Shown: positions 33,840-46,339 of the stretch, one piece after another
How positions within the stretch are numbered: position 1 is the stretch's first letter
How the letters are laid out: each line of letters opens with the position of its first letter
Origin: Datura wrightii
Lineage: Eukaryota; Streptophyta; Magnoliopsida; Solanales; Solanaceae
Assembly: GCA_035772735.1 (NCBI GenBank)
Contig: JASDFA010000007.1
Location: 85,893,501-85,957,500 of the forward strand
Reading direction: 5' to 3'
Length of the DNA stretch: 64,000 nucleotides
Notes under the pieces: model-generated
Told to the model about the DNA's origin: nothing
What the model saw: the letters and a program-made list of their open reading frames with translations, nothing else
Databases searched by the model: none
Translations under genes and position numbers: made by a program

Positions 33840-33844
33840 GAAGC
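33840..33844. repeat. Element C target-site duplication, right copy
   Basis: GAAGC, matching 13887-13891. Confidence 0.9.
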
Positions 33845-34270
33845 GTAAGCGGGCGGCAGCAGCTAGCCTGTAGACTCATAACCAACATATGTCTGAGCTG
33901 CAGGAGAGAGCTAGAGGAGCTGGGAGTTCAGCTGCTGAGCCTAGGGAGCTTGCAGGTGGTGATAACCCTTTAGGTGAGCCTTATTCAGCTTAGAGAGATC
34001 CATAGGTCATTGAGGAAGCCAAGATTGCTGAGGTGTAGACCATAGCCCCCACCATTACACCACTAAGTGCATCGGCCACTACTGGCGCCATGATTGTAGA
34101 GGAGGAGAGTGTGCCTTCACACCCGCCTCCATAGGATGATAGGAGCACTTAGAGAGCCACAGATATGTTCCTCTCCTAGTTTTTATCTCTTTTCTTTGAA
34201 GACAAAGAATGTTTATCAAGGGGATCATTCGAGGGTTTTTATTATCGTGTTTCTTTTCCTCAGACATGCT
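33845..34270 (+). pseudogene. Plant-transposon-protein-like pseudogene, part 2 (element G)
   Basis: Continues the reading frame that C interrupts: a basic KRKRAAAASL stretch followed by ELQERARGAGSSAAEPRELAGG, an acidic and proline-rich stretch with stops, then the hydrophobic C-terminal end FLSLFFEDKECL near 34180-34220. The run of basic residues fits directly onto EEAARKKRKREIEK just before the break at 13886, which supports one original gene. Stops at about 33873, 33993 and 34133 show it is dead. Confidence 0.65.
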
Positions 34271-35647
34271 ATCTAGTAAAATTGGCATGTTTTGAATATT
34301 TTGTTTTTTTTAACTAGAAGTATCTTAGAAGTACTTAACAGCCAATAAAAGTGCACATGAGTTTGATGTTTTGATATTTTTGAAAAAATGTCCCTTTTTT
34401 TGAAAATTTAACTCTTTTAAAAAAAATTTGTGATTAGCTGTGTTAGTTTACTGCAAAGAATGACTATTTTGGATCTTTTTGTGGCATTTGAGTGATTAGC
34501 ATGATTAACTGTAGTATAAGTTGTGCATGAACCGGATAGGTAGTATATGATGCAAACATGTACTATGTGTGAGTGTGTTCTTATTTAGTTCAATACTGTG
34601 TAGATGATCTGAAACTTGCTGGGTTAGTCTTTGCTTAGATTGTAGGATAGTTGGTTAGGAAAGAATCATAAGTTGTTATTGATTTATCCCACTTTAGCTT
34701 AAATTGCCCTATCAAAATGAAATGAATCTCTTGATCCCATGTTTGAGCCTAAAATTGATCTTTGTATTGATTAGCCCATTCACCTTCCCTATATTGTTTA
34801 TAATGAACCTATTTTGTCCTTGGTCCCTCCTTGGATATTGTGAACATCAACTCAGGCAAAATGCCTAAGTTGAGGGTGGCTATTATAGAGGTGCATAGCT
34901 GATGTAGGGGAAAAAGGAAAAAATCTAGTCAGTAAAAGGTGAAGTGTGGTGTGGGATAAAAGAAAAAATAAATAAATAATAGTAAAGTGAAAAATACACC
35001 ACACCCATCAAGTGAAAGCTGAATAAAAAGGAGAAAGGGAGGAAAAGAACAAAAGAGGAAAAAAGAGTTAAAAGTGGAGTCAAAAGTTGTGTAGCACCAA
35101 GGTGGGTTACTCAATATTATCCATATATACCACACCAATCCCTAATCCTACATTACAAGCCAATAAAAGTCGTATATCCTAACCTAACTGTCCAAAAAGC
35201 CAGAGTAGAGAAAAATAAAGGCAAGCCTATGATATCACTTGTGCGGTTTTTGGAGCTTCATTGTGAGAGTGAGAGCTTTGCTTGGTAGTCCCAGTTTCTT
35301 GTGTATATATATCATTGTGAGTGTTCGGCACTTTATTTGTTGTAAGGGTACATGGGTTGCATTACATTCTGCCAATATTCTATATAAATAGCATTAGTGA
35401 TAGCTTAGTTGTCTGTTAATGATTGAATTTCATCTCTAGATCCCTTTGAGTCATGACTTGTAGTTGCATATAAGCATAGCTAGCCTAGTTTTGAATGAAA
35501 AGAGGGTCAATATCTGTTTGAGCTCATGTGTGAAAATTTTGGTGTTGTTGGTTGTAGGTCTTCTGTTTCACTTTCTAGTTAAACGTCATTTTTGTAGTAG
35601 TGTTTTTGTTTACCTAAGAACATGCAAGATTTCTAAGTTGAGGGTGT
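34271..35647 (+). other. Element G 3' non-coding region and purine tract
   Basis: 1.4 kb of A/T-rich sequence with no credible ORF. It has a purine-rich stretch at 34905-35080 (AAAAAGGAAAAAA-type) and two copies of the CTAAGTTGAGGGT phrase (34869 and 35632). The second lies directly before the LTR start and is the probable plus-strand primer. Such AAGTTGAGGGTGT ends are usual in Athila/Tat-type elements. Confidence 0.6.
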
Positions 35648-37161
35648 TGATGTGTTGTGGTTTTACAACACTTTCAATGCTTAAAACATAGAAAATAAGT
35701 TGTGACTTAGGTGTGTTTATACATATATGAGGTGCTTTTACATTGTTTTCAAGAAAATTAGGTCTGGGAGTTGGATTTTGAAAAAAGGAGCAGAAAAGTG
35801 TAGAAAAGTGGCTTGCTATAGGTCTCATTACGAGTCGTACCTAGCAATATTGGTAAAATTCAGAGAATGCACAAGTTCTAGGCTAATGTATGACTCATGG
35901 TATGAGTTGTACCTAGAAGTCATGGAAAATTTAAGAGGAATTGCACTTATAGAAGCTCATGGTATGAGTGGATGCCAAAGACCGTAATATCAACATACGA
36001 ATCATACCATGGAATCATGGAAAAGTTCAAGGATGTCAGATTTGTAGAACTACAGACCATGACTAGAACGTACGACTCGTGCAACATTGTACGAGTCATA
36101 CCAATTACCCGTAATTGAGAAGACAGAAGCTGCAGATTACATCACGGAAGCTTCCTATGACTTGTAACTTCATACAACGACTCATAGGATGTGGTGATAG
36201 CAGATTTTTTATTAATTTAGGAAAGATTTTCATTAATTTTATAAATACTTTTTAGTTATTTTCCCAAGAGAAATATACGACACTTTTGACTTTGTATTCA
36301 CAGTTTTTAGGTTTCCTACTTTCTTGGATATCAACTACTCGAATACTTGGACAAATTTATCAGTGTTCCTCGAGTTTTTGACAATTAATTGTGCAATCAA
36401 TTATTGCGTTCTTTATTTCATCATCATTGTAAGTTGTTAATTATGTTTTCTTCTATGGAATCTAATTTCCTTCTTGCAATCATAAATAGCTAAACCCTCC
36501 ACAACTAGGATTGTGGGAACCATAATGGAATAACAAACAAGGATTGACACAAAGTGATTCAAAATAGATATGAACGTCTATATTGTTCTTTTATTCATAA
36601 TTAACATTTCTTAATGATGCACAACGTTAGGACTAGCCCGAATTCTCTTCTTGCTTGAACCTAGAGAAGTAGAGATTAGAAAAAGGAAAGAACAACAAAG
36701 CCTTGAAATATAATTTCACCGAATAACTTGAGCTACGGTCGCAGGACAGTTAATTTGGAATTGTTGATAAAGGTTAACTTGAAATTGCTCATGAGACCTA
36801 ACCTAGTGATTGAGTAGAGTCATCTAATAGGGACGAATCAGTCGTTTAAATGAGCATAATTTATCAGTTCTTTAGGCTAAGTATTGGGATAGATCACAGT
36901 GTAATAATATGATCTAGTTAGGAAGCCATGGGGAACACCTCCTTAGTTGATTGTATAACTATTGGTTACAACTCTCTTTTAAAATTCTGTTACTTGTTTT
37001 ACAAACCCCCCTTTAGGAAATAATTGAATTAAAAATATGAATATTAGCATTAGTCTATATCTTGACCATATTCCCTATGGGATCGACCCCAACCTTAGTT
37101 GGGTTCTTTATTGACAACGTCCATGTTATAGTTCTTCAGTGATGTAATTTGAGTGTTATCA
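35648..37161 (+). mobile_element. Element G 3' LTR (Athila/Tat-like)
   Basis: 1514 bp, TGATGTGTTG to GAGTGTTATCA. Near its end it has the phrase GGGATCGACCCCAACC (37080-37095), which I recall from plant Athila/Tat LTRs. 35820-36190 holds ACGAGTCGTAC / ATGACTCATGG motifs. It matches, in reverse orientation, the Athila LTR pieces at 37162-37640 and 55572-55954. No gene is present; ORFs 35464-35691 and 35727-35987 straddle or lie in it and look random. Confidence 0.72.
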
Positions 37162-37640
37162 CATGTAGAAATGATAAGTTATGTTCAGCTAAACAGATGG
37201 TTCTCACCTATTAGATCACTATCCTTGATTACTGAAGTAGATCTAATGAGTTTCGCAATTTAACCCTTATCACTGATTCCATATTAGTTTTCCCATGACC
37301 ACGACTCAAGATATTAAATGAAAGTTGATAGTTTCAATTCTCTATTGTTAATTTTCTTTTCCTAATCTCTACCTCTCTAGGCTCAGGCAAGTAGAGAATA
37401 TAGGGAAGTTCTAATGTTGCACACCGTTAAAAAGCATTCACAGTGAAGGGAACAATAAAGCAAGCATGCACATTGGTTTAGAAACACTACGTATGTAACC
37501 ATACTTTGGTAATTCATCATTGTTCCCATAATATTAGTTAAGGGATGTAGCTACAAATGTTCCTAAGAACACAAGAAGAATTCATAAGAGAACACATACT
37601 TATGAACTTACAATTTGAACAGAGTAAATCCAAAATAACA
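37162..37640 (-). mobile_element. Athila-like LTR fragment, minus strand
   Basis: The reverse complement matches about 36410-36900 of G's LTR (for example CTCTACCTCTCTAGGCTCA at 37366-37384). It has no LTR end on the left because element G sits there. It is the left remnant of the large minus-strand Athila-like element into which G, E1, E2 and F inserted. Confidence 0.7.
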
Positions 37641-38857
37641 ATTGTAACTAATCTCCAAAACCCAAGAACATAATATTGTTCTTTGTTTCTTCGGCCTCAA
37701 AGGGGCATATCAAGTCCCCCAAGAAGTATATGAAACTTTGTGTGCTGGATAGTAAAAATAAAACCTAAAAGGAGTAGTTATACACACTTTTCAAATGCGA
37801 ACACAACTGCCAACAACTCCTGCTTAGTCACGGTATAATTCTTCTAGGATGCATTCAATGTCTTGCTGGCATAATAAATCAGATGAAATATCTTTTCTTG
37901 CCTTTGGCCCAAGAAAGCACCTAGGGTCACACCACTGGAATCACACATAACCTAGAATGATAAGGACCAGTCAGGTGCAACTATGATGGTGGAAGTAGTC
38001 AGTCTCTCCTTCAGACATTCAAAAGCTTTCAAACATGCCTTATCAAAATAAACTTCACCTTCTTCTCAAGTAATTTACACAAGGGATGTGCAATTTTTGA
38101 GAAGTCCTTGATAAACCTCCTATAAAACCCTGCAAGACCATCTTGGTCTAATGGGGCTATGGAGATTTGATTATATCCCGAATAACCATCAATAAAGAAG
38201 TACCACCCCCTAGCTACAAGAAAATCCATCATTCGATCCATAAATGGCATAGGGAAGTGGTCCTTATGAGTCCACTGGTTGAACTTCCTGTATTCCATGC
38301 AAACATGGTCGCCTATGATTAGTCTCCAAGGAATCAGCTTGTTCTTCTTATTTGGAACCATAGTAATTCCACCCTTCTTTGGTATACATTATACCAGACT
38401 CTCCCATTTAATATCAGAAATTGGGTAGACAACACTTGCATCCAACCACTTAATAATTTCTTTCTTCACTATCTCTTGCATATAGGTTTAACCTCTGTTG
38501 GTGCTCTATGCTTGGGATACAATTCAGTTCAAGCTAAATTTTGTGTGTGCATACCTAGTGGAACCCCAATGATATCAGTAATGGTCCAACCAGTTTCCAT
38601 ATTGAATCTCCTCAAAACTGATACAAGAGCCTCAACATGCCACTCAACAAGATCTGCAGCAATAATAACAAGCTAGGTATTGCTTTCTCCTAAAATTCCA
38701 TATCTTAGATGTGAAGGAAGAGCCTTGAGTTCTAAAACTAGAGGTTCCTCAGTCGAGGGCTTTGCCAGAGGAGTTGAACGACTTTTCAAATCAAGGTCCA
38801 ACTTTTTTGGCTTGAAACTATAAGACCCCATTCCGATAAGTGCATTGACCATCTCCT
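37641..38857 (-). pseudogene. Athila-like pol remnant (RNase H, RT, linker)
   Basis: Read from the right: linker NALIGMGSYSFKPKKLDLDL, PSTEEPLVLELKALPSHLRY, GWTITDIIGV; then RT 38361-38029 with VPNKKNKLIPWRL, CMEYRKFNQWTHKDHFPMPF, DGYSGYNQISIAP. The text then jumps to GFYRRFIKDFSKIAHPLCKLL, so the segment with the catalytic YxDD is deleted. RNase H-type sequence follows to about 37750. Athila-type because of the DHFPMPF and DGYSGYNQI phrases and the long pre-RT linker. No integrase is found before the LTR piece. Confidence 0.78.
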
Positions 38858-41616
38858 TGTTACAGCCCGAAAACTTTTTGGTGATTATTTGATGTTTGTA
38901 TTGTGTTAGGGGAAGTACAGGTTGTATATTGGTCGTAGTTCATGAGAGAAACATGTATGAAGGGAAAAGCAAAAGTATATGAAGTTTATAAGTAAGGTTT
39001 AAATTTAAATGACCACATCTCTCAATATATAACGAGTTAAAAGTCCTACAGCCTATCAAATTAAATATTTTTGAGTCTAGTTTTTAGAACGTCAAATCAC
39101 TCATCAATCAGAGTTCAGAATAAAAAGTTATAGGCATTTATAGTGGCATTGTTGAGCAGTGACGTGGCCACCGCCCTAAAACATCTCCGCTGCCCTAAAT
39201 GTATAAATATCAAAGTTTTGGCTTATATTTCATTTTATTAAAAGTTTTCAGAATTGAGCTACTTGTTTCCAACCTTATTTTCTCTTTTCCAGTCATCTAC
39301 TAAGGAAAATTTAAGGAGAAACTTCAAGCAAAGTTCAACAAAATACAAGACTAGATAAGAGAGTTGATTTCCGAGTGTGCAGGGTGTGTTAGTGACTGTT
39401 TTAGAGCTCTTCTTGGCAGCTCGTTTGGGGTAATTTGCTGCGTTTTGAATCTGTTTCGACTGCGTATATGTTACCATTTGATTAGAGATTGAATTCAAGA
39501 ATAAAGGTAAGGATTTTACCCCCTTAAATCCATCAATTTGCAAGCTAAAAAGCTGGAAAATTTGGCAGCTAGATGAGCTGTTGTTGGGACTTTTTTTGGC
39601 TAAGTTCTTGCTCGTTCTCCCCAGGATATTAGGCAGTACTTTTGGCTAGGAATATACTTCATATTGTAGGGATGAATTTCACGAGAATTTAGGTAATTCT
39701 CCTCTTCTTTTTGCCCCTCAAAATTTGATGAAAACAAGTATAGAAAATGACTAATGTTGCTGTTGTTGTCGTTGGTTGTTGTTGTCGTTGTGGCTGCCGG
39801 TTGGGGAATTATTTTGGCTAAATATTTTGGTGTTAATAAGGATTGTTCCTTGCCTATTAATTCAATATATTCAAGGAGTTCTAAGGATGTTTGTGAAGAG
39901 TAAAGTCGGCTAAAGAAAGCTCGTCAGGAAAAGGTATGTTAAGGCGTCCTATCCTCGTTGTTCAAGCATGAATATATACTGTCGAAAGGGCCAATATTCT
40001 TGTGTATTCACACATATATTGAAACAATTATAATTATTTCCAAAGGGCTGAAAGTGCATGACATTGAGCTTGAATCATAAATCATGTTTGGAACAAGTAA
40101 ATGTGAAGCGAAATACGTGTTACTTCCAGCTATGTTGTAGTTATAAATTGAGTCTGAAGTCCCATTATCATAGGAATCATGAGATTCTCCTTTATTATAT
40201 GTTATATATGTGATGTTAAATGTGTTTATAGGCCTAGTTTCTAGGTGAAATTGGTGAAAGAGCCAAGTTGACATGTAAATGAGTTCAAGCTAAGTATAAA
40301 TGTCGCAAGCTAGTAAGGGTAAAAGAGCTTGTCAAAGTGGAAATTCCTTGTCATGGTTGACCTTTATCTCGTGTATAAGTCATTCAATATGTGAGGCTAA
40401 GGGGATATTTTGTTATTCCTCTCCCATAAGTTCCCGAATCCAAAAAGTGCCTAAGTTTTTTTGTGTGGAGCTTGTTGAATTTCGTATGTTGTCTGAACCT
40501 TCTTATAACTGTGAAAGTCATTGAGTATAGCATGTAATTGTTATTTGAAAGGTTTATGTGATATATGTGCTTATATGCAACTATGAATTATGAAAGAGGC
40601 CTATTCAGGTCACAAACTCAGAATTTGTCATTTTTTAATGTCATATGTGTTAGAAAGACATGATATGAGCCAAGTCGGCTCCGCATATAAGACTATGACC
40701 TTACCACCGACTTGGTACGTCTGGTGCGCAGTTGTCCTTTGTCATTTTTCATATATGAGACTTATGACTTACCACCGACGTGATTATGTTTGGTAGGCAA
40801 TTGTCCTTTAAATATAATACTATGACCTTACCACTGACGTGGTTATTTCAAGTGGATAGATGTCCCTTCAGTTATGATACCTTCGGGATGGCCATCTCGG
40901 AAGGGCAGTATTGATTGACTAGAATAGGTTATTATTTTATTAGGCACCATATAACTTATGCATAATGCAGTGTAACATGTATATGTGCTTATTTAATTGT
41001 ATTCACATGATGTATCATATTTTGTTCAGATATCATCCTCCAAAGTCGCGGGTTGTATCTATTTCATATTCTGGTTCTCAGTATCTTGGATGTATCTATG
41101 TTTGTTTTTTTAGCCTTACATACCAGTATATTTTATTTATACTAATGTCCCTTCACCTAGGGACCCCCTTCTTGCAATGTGCTACAGGTACAGGTAGAGG
41201 CTCGGATCAACAGTCGCAATAGGAGCCTGATTTCAGTAAAATAGTGGTATGCTCCTTTCTTCCAGGAGCTATGTTTCCTTTTTGACTGTTTGTGTTGTCT
41301 ACAGTTGGGTAGGTCGGGGCCCTATCCTGTGCGTTTTAGTTACCTACTCTTTAGAGGCTTGTGTGGACTAGTTATATAGTTGTTTGGGTTGTATGGCCTT
41401 GTCAGTCTTTCATTGTGTAGTTTAGCTTATTGTAGCCTTGTCGTCTTTTTAGTTGTTTAATTGTTGTTGCAGAGACCTAATGGGTCCAATATTTATTTTG
41501 GTTAGCTTCATCTGGTGGCTTGGTTGGCCTCAGCATTACCGGTATAGACGTTATATAGCTGGTTTATTGATTATCTTATGATCGAGTGCCAGTTGCCCCC
41601 CCCCCCCCCACCTCCA
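38858..41616 (+). mobile_element. E1: E-family LTR, solo-type, main part
   Basis: Begins TGTTACAGCCCG and matches E2 (52844-55566) throughout. Its last bases lie at 52123-52143, after element H. No internal region is attached, so it behaves as a solo LTR left by LTR-LTR recombination. Flanks are CTCCT (38853-38857) and TTCCT (52144-52148), one mismatch. 40680-40870 holds three degenerate repeats. ORFs 40300-40524, 40590-40796 and 40965-41222 have no family features. Confidence 0.8.
40680..40870 (+). repeat. Minisatellite-like repeats in E1 LTR
   Basis: Three degenerate units with ACTATGACCTTACCACCGAC...TTGTCCTTT at about 40688, 40758 and 40818, spaced 60-70 bases. E2 has an unrelated-looking repeat at the equivalent place. 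Confidence 0.7.
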
Positions 41617-44081
41617 TGTCACGACCCGAGTCTATACCCTGGACGAGACACGATACTTGGAGTCAAAAGTAATCCCAAGACAACCCATGGTCTATCATAA
41701 CATTGGTAATCTAAGTAATCATAGAGGAAGATTAAATAATAAAACCATTTAAGAAAACTAAATAGTAAAAGTTTATACATCTGAAAGCAAAACTAAAAGT
41801 CTGAGTCTATGTCTGAAAGCCATCTACATCTGAAGAGTTGCTGGTACAAGCTCCCAGTTAACTCTAAAGTTTAACTAGATGAAAATAATAGGAAAAATAA
41901 ATATCTTCCTCGAAAGATGAGGACTCACCGCTGTACTGCTGATATCACCTGAAGAAGATCTACTAACATTGCTGAGGTTGAGAACCTACGCCTGTATCCT
42001 AATATCATACAACATGGAAGGTATGCGTCAGTACTTTGAATGTACTAAGTAAGGGGGAGAAAATATAACATAAACATCAAATAAGTGAACTGTAAAGACA
42101 TGCAATGACCAACTGAAATATTGAAACTGAATAACTGAAATATAACTGAAATGGTCAAAATGACCCAGTTTGATGGTCATAGACATGCCCTGAATCGGAG
42201 GTACTGATTTGAGCTAACTGTACTGAACTGAATTGAACTGAGGAAACTGAAATTGTTCTGAGCTAAGCTAAACTAAAACTGTACTGACTAGTGGGAGAGT
42301 CTATAACTGACATACAACCAGGTGAGCTAGACATGGAGTCTGATGTATACACCTTATCGGTAGGACCCAATATACCTTTCCAGGGTATAAAGGCATGAAC
42401 TAGGTGATCACAACTCTGGAGCCATCGGGCCAATAAAATAACCTACAATGGAAACGTAGTTTTGGGAACCTGGGTGCGCTGGAACCCCGGTCTGCTCGGT
42501 GCTAAGTCCTACTCCCACTGGATAGTCCTAGACTGATTACTAAGCTGATAGCTCAAAACTGGGGTCCAAGACAAATTCAGGATTACCTAACTGGAAGTGC
42601 CCTGAGAGTCTTATCGGACCGGATTCTATAATTGGTGTTCTAAGACTGGCCAGAGCTTCTTATCTGAAAGCTTCGTAACCATCTAAAGAACAAACTGAAA
42701 TCTGATAGTTTATATCTGAGTCTAATAATTGATAACTGGGAGGCACCACTGACACCTCAAGAAAAGACTGTAATCAAACTGATCAGCTAACATTTCTTAA
42801 TAATACTGAGTACACTAATATTCTGACTGAAGCTAGACTAGCATGCAATTGACTAAGATTTCAACTAATTTTAACAATATGGGAATTCCAACACTAGTAG
42901 AGTCAAGCAACCTGATTAACTATTCAATTATGCTAGACCCTAAAATACTGCATTCAAAAGCTAGGGAGCTATTTTGCACATGATTTCTAAGAATTTAGGA
43001 AAAACAAAGCAACTAATAAAATGGATAATGTTCCACATGAAATTTATAGAATTCTATCTGAAAACTTCCTATATTTCAAAACCACAAGTCTATAACTGAT
43101 AAAAGAATTAAGGGAGCTTTTTGGGGACATAAGGGAAGAACAATTCCCTTGTTGGATTCCCACATACCTGGTGAAGAAATTCTAGAGAGAATCCCTTGAG
43201 AATCTGGGAAGAAACGGACCGCCCTAGCTCTTGCTCTGAGTGTTTCTGAGAGAAATGTTACGAACTGATTTTTCTGAGGGAATGATAGGGGTGAAATATT
43301 TGTCGATTACCCATATAAATTCCTTCAAAAAATAAGCCAAAACAGCATAGTTTAGGGATCAAAAGGGTGTGAAATTACAAAAATATCACTAGGAAAAAAT
43401 TTGGAAAAACCGCCGACAAGGACCAACAGGTCACTCAACAAGTCGTTAGTTGAGACCAGTCGTTGGTCTTGGGCCTGGGTTTTGGGCTCAATGGAACTGA
43501 CAACAAGGGGGACCATGACTTGTTGGATGAACCAATAGGTCATTGGTTTCTCCCGTGGTCACTAGATGAGAATTCTGGGAGGTCTGACAATGGACAACAC
43601 AACGACTCATTGGTAGACCCAACAGGTCATTATGTCGAGTTGTTACCTCCACTAGAGAAGTTATTGAAATCCCTAAACTTGACACCACAAGCGGTCACGA
43701 CGACTTATTGTGGGATACAACGGGTTGTTTTTTCCACTTGTTATCACTTAAGGAGGTATTCTGGGTATCCCGACTGACGACTCACATCACAAGTTGTTGT
43801 ATCACACGTCGACTCGTTGATTAAGTAGTGGGGTCCTAGAAGAGGGAATTCTGAGCTGGGGACCAATGAGTGACAGGACAATTCATTGGTTCTCACAACG
43901 GGTCATTCCATGTCCTGTTGGTTCCCGAACAACCAAAGAAGGGCTGACCACGACTGAGACAACGGGTCGCTGGAACTGACCACGACTCATTTTCTCGGTC
44001 ATTCGGAGGCAACTTTCTAGTTTCTTTAGGATTTTTCATACAAGGTATGAGTTTGGTCTAGGAAAGTTTTAGGGTGTTACA
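41617..44081 (-). mobile_element. Element H 3' LTR (B family)
   Basis: 2465 bp, TGTCACGACCCG to GGGTGTTACA on the plus strand. It is the reverse complement of B's 3' LTR. CTCCA at 41612-41616 flanks it and CCCCA at 52123-52127 flanks H's other LTR, a probable target duplication with one mismatch. 43400-44010 holds ACGACTCAT/AACGGGTC-like motif clusters. ORFs 43463-43777 and 43488-43688 are shadows. Confidence 0.87.
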
Positions 44082-44094
44082 ATATCTCCCCCTT
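44082..44094 (-). other. Element H polypurine tract
   Basis: The minus strand reads AAGGGGGAGATAT, adjacent to the LTR. Confidence 0.82.
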
Positions 44095-44329
44095 GGGATC
44101 ATTCATCCTCGAATGAAGGCTACAACTGCTGGAAAATCGGGAAAAGAGCTGCAATTCCCAGACTGAGGCTACGAACTAATTTCTGAAAGAGTAATTGACT
44201 TAGAACTAACTTAACAATGCTAACAAAGTTGATACAACTAGAATGCACATTGAAAACCTAAACAGAGTTGATGAGTACAGAACTGAATAGAGTGTTGAAG
44301 AGGAATTTAATACCTGATGCTGGAACTGA

Positions 44330-44790
44330 ACTGGAAGGGAATAAATGAGGATATCTGGCCATTATGTCTGTTTTTGCCTCCCATGTGGCTCCCTCAACTA
44401 GCTGGTTCCTCCACAAAACTTTCACTAAAGCGACTTCCTTGTTTCTCAGCTTACGAACTTGACGGTCAAGGATCTAAACTGGGACCTTTTTGTAAGAGAG
44501 ACTATCTTTCACTACCACACTGTCTAGTCACACAACTGAAGTTGGATCACCGATACACTTCTTCAATAGTGACACATGGAAGACTGGGTGCACAGATGCT
44601 AACTCTGAAGGTAACTCTAACTCATAAGCCTCACTACCAATTTGCTTCAGAATTCTATAGGGTCCCACATATCTCGGACTGAGTTTTCCTTTCTTCCCAA
44701 ACCTCATCACCACTTCATGGTTGAAATTTTCAAATAAACCCAATCATCTACTTCAAACTCTAATTCTCTTCTCCTCACATCAGCATAGGA
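44330..44790 (-). pseudogene. Element H integrase C-terminus and chromodomain-like tail
   Basis: Minus strand, 44743-44528: MRFGKKGKLSPRYVGPYRIL, GSEAYELELPSELASVHP, FHVSLLKKCIGDPTSVV, followed by a stop and, out of frame to about 44340, the chromodomain-like KVLWRN / WEAKTD segment. Better preserved than B's copy but still interrupted. Confidence 0.8.
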
Positions 44791-44799
44791 TTTCTTTCG

Positions 44800-45760
44800 G
44801 CTTTGCGTTGTTTTCAACCTCTCACTGATAAGTTGCACCCTTTGCATAGCTTTATGAACTGATTCTGGCCCTATCAGGTAGCTTCACCAACCTCAAGCCA
44901 TCTTATAGGAGACCTACACCTCCTACCATATAATGCCTCAAACAGGGCCATCTGGATACTAGAGTGGTAGCTTTTGTTGTACACAAACTCGAAGAGAGGT
45001 AGGTGATCATCCCAACTACCCTTGAAATCGATCACACATGCTCTCAGCATATCTTCTAAGGTTTGGATAGTCCACTCAGCTTGTCCATCTGTCTACGGGT
45101 GAAAAGTTGTGCTGAGCTTGACCTAGGTGCCGAGTCCTTTCTTATATGACTTCCAAAAATGTGAGGTGAACGAGGTACCTCTATCTAAAATAATGGACAA
45201 GGGCACCCCATGCAGTCTGACCAACTCAGTTGAGTTTGTAGTTTTAACTAGGAGGAAATATGTTGACTTGGTCATCTATCACCCAGATTGAGTCATGCTA
45301 CTGAAGAGTATGAGGTAGACCTATAATAAAGTCCATATTCAGTTCTTCCCATTTCCATGTGTATATGCTGATATCCTATGCCATATCCCCAGGTCTCAGA
45401 TGTTCCACCTTGACCTGCTGACAGTTCGGGCACTTAGCCACAAATTTTGCTATATCTCTTTTCATGTCGTTCCACCAGTAAATATCCCATAAATCATGGT
45501 ATATCTTAGTGTCACCTAGGTGGATAGAATATCGCGAACTGTGTGCTTCAGCCAGTATCTTCTGTCTCAAGTCACCTACATCCAGTACACATAGTCTACC
45601 CTGGTAACGGAGTATACCATCTCCCCCTTTGGAGAAAGCCTCCACTTCTTTTCTGAGAACTGCCACCTTTAGCTTAAGCGGTATGGGATCTTCATCCTGC
45701 CTTAACTTAACTTCAACGACAAAATGAGGAATCTGATCCACTCTGCACTACTACTACTCC
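44800..45760 (-). pseudogene. Element H integrase
   Basis: Minus strand: 45741-45376 gives VVEVKLRQDEDPIPLKLK, VLRYQ-like GILRYQGRLCVLDVGDL, SSRYSIHLGDTKIYHDL, YWWNDMKRDIAKFVAKCPNC (HHCC finger, complete Cys pair). The catalytic core follows (about 45320-45040) with stops: the MDF Asp near 45319, a DRGTSF-like second Asp near 45190, and QAEWTIQTLED near 45070-45035. A deletion or shift interrupts the region at 44880-44960, where the NNKSYHSSIQMAL-type text is still readable. Confidence 0.8.
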
Positions 45761-46330
45761 CTCAACTGTATCAACCAACTGGACTCCCAATCGAGCTAAC
45801 CTGTGAATATCCTTTGCCAGTTCTTTTCTACTTTCTTTAATGTGAGCCACGTTCCCCATAGACATCCTGCTTAAGGCATCAACCAACATATTGGCTTTGC
45901 CCGGGTGGTACAGCATACTCATGTTGTAATCCTTTAATAGCTCCAACCACCTTCTCTGATGAAGATTTAAATCTTTCTGACTGAGAATATACTGAAGGCT
46001 CTTGTGATCAGTGAAAACATCCACGTGAGCCCCGTAAAGGTAATGCCTTTATATTTTCAACGCAAACACCACTGCTTCCAACTCAAGGTCATGAGTTGGA
46101 TAGTTTTTTTCATGGACTTTGAGTTTTCTGGAGGCGTAAGCTATCACCTAACCCTGCTACTTCGGAACGCAACTGAGTCCAACTCTGGAAGCGTCACAAT
46201 ACACTACGAACCCATCTATTCCTTCTGGTAAGGTTAACACTGGAGTGGTAGTGAGTCAAGTCTTCAACTCCTGGAAACTTTTCTCACACGCATCCTTCTA
46301 AAAAACGTCGGTAGTAACCGGCTAGATCCA
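45713..46330 (-). pseudogene. Element H RNase H
   Basis: 46024-45713 minus: DVFTDHKSLQYILSQKDLNL, QRRWLELLKDYNMSMLYHPG, KANMLVDALSRMS. Upstream, to 46330, the CDASRVGLSCVP-type catalytic segment and the KLFSRS-type text are readable but frame-shifted. Encodes no intact enzyme. Confidence 0.8.
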
Positions 46331-46339
46331 AGAAACTTC

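Noticed and set aside
34929..35138. Minus ORF rich in Phe in the G 3' region
   Set aside because: It is the antisense of a purine-rich tract; composition alone explains it.
39259..40274. ORFs in E1 (39259-39543 minus, 40008-40274 minus) as host genes
   Set aside because: They lie inside the LTR, have low-complexity composition and no domain.
41595..41611. Long C run near the end of E1 (and at 49613-49623) as a functional signal
   Set aside because: Length differs between copies and it sits in a C-rich LTR end; slippage or assembly error is simpler.
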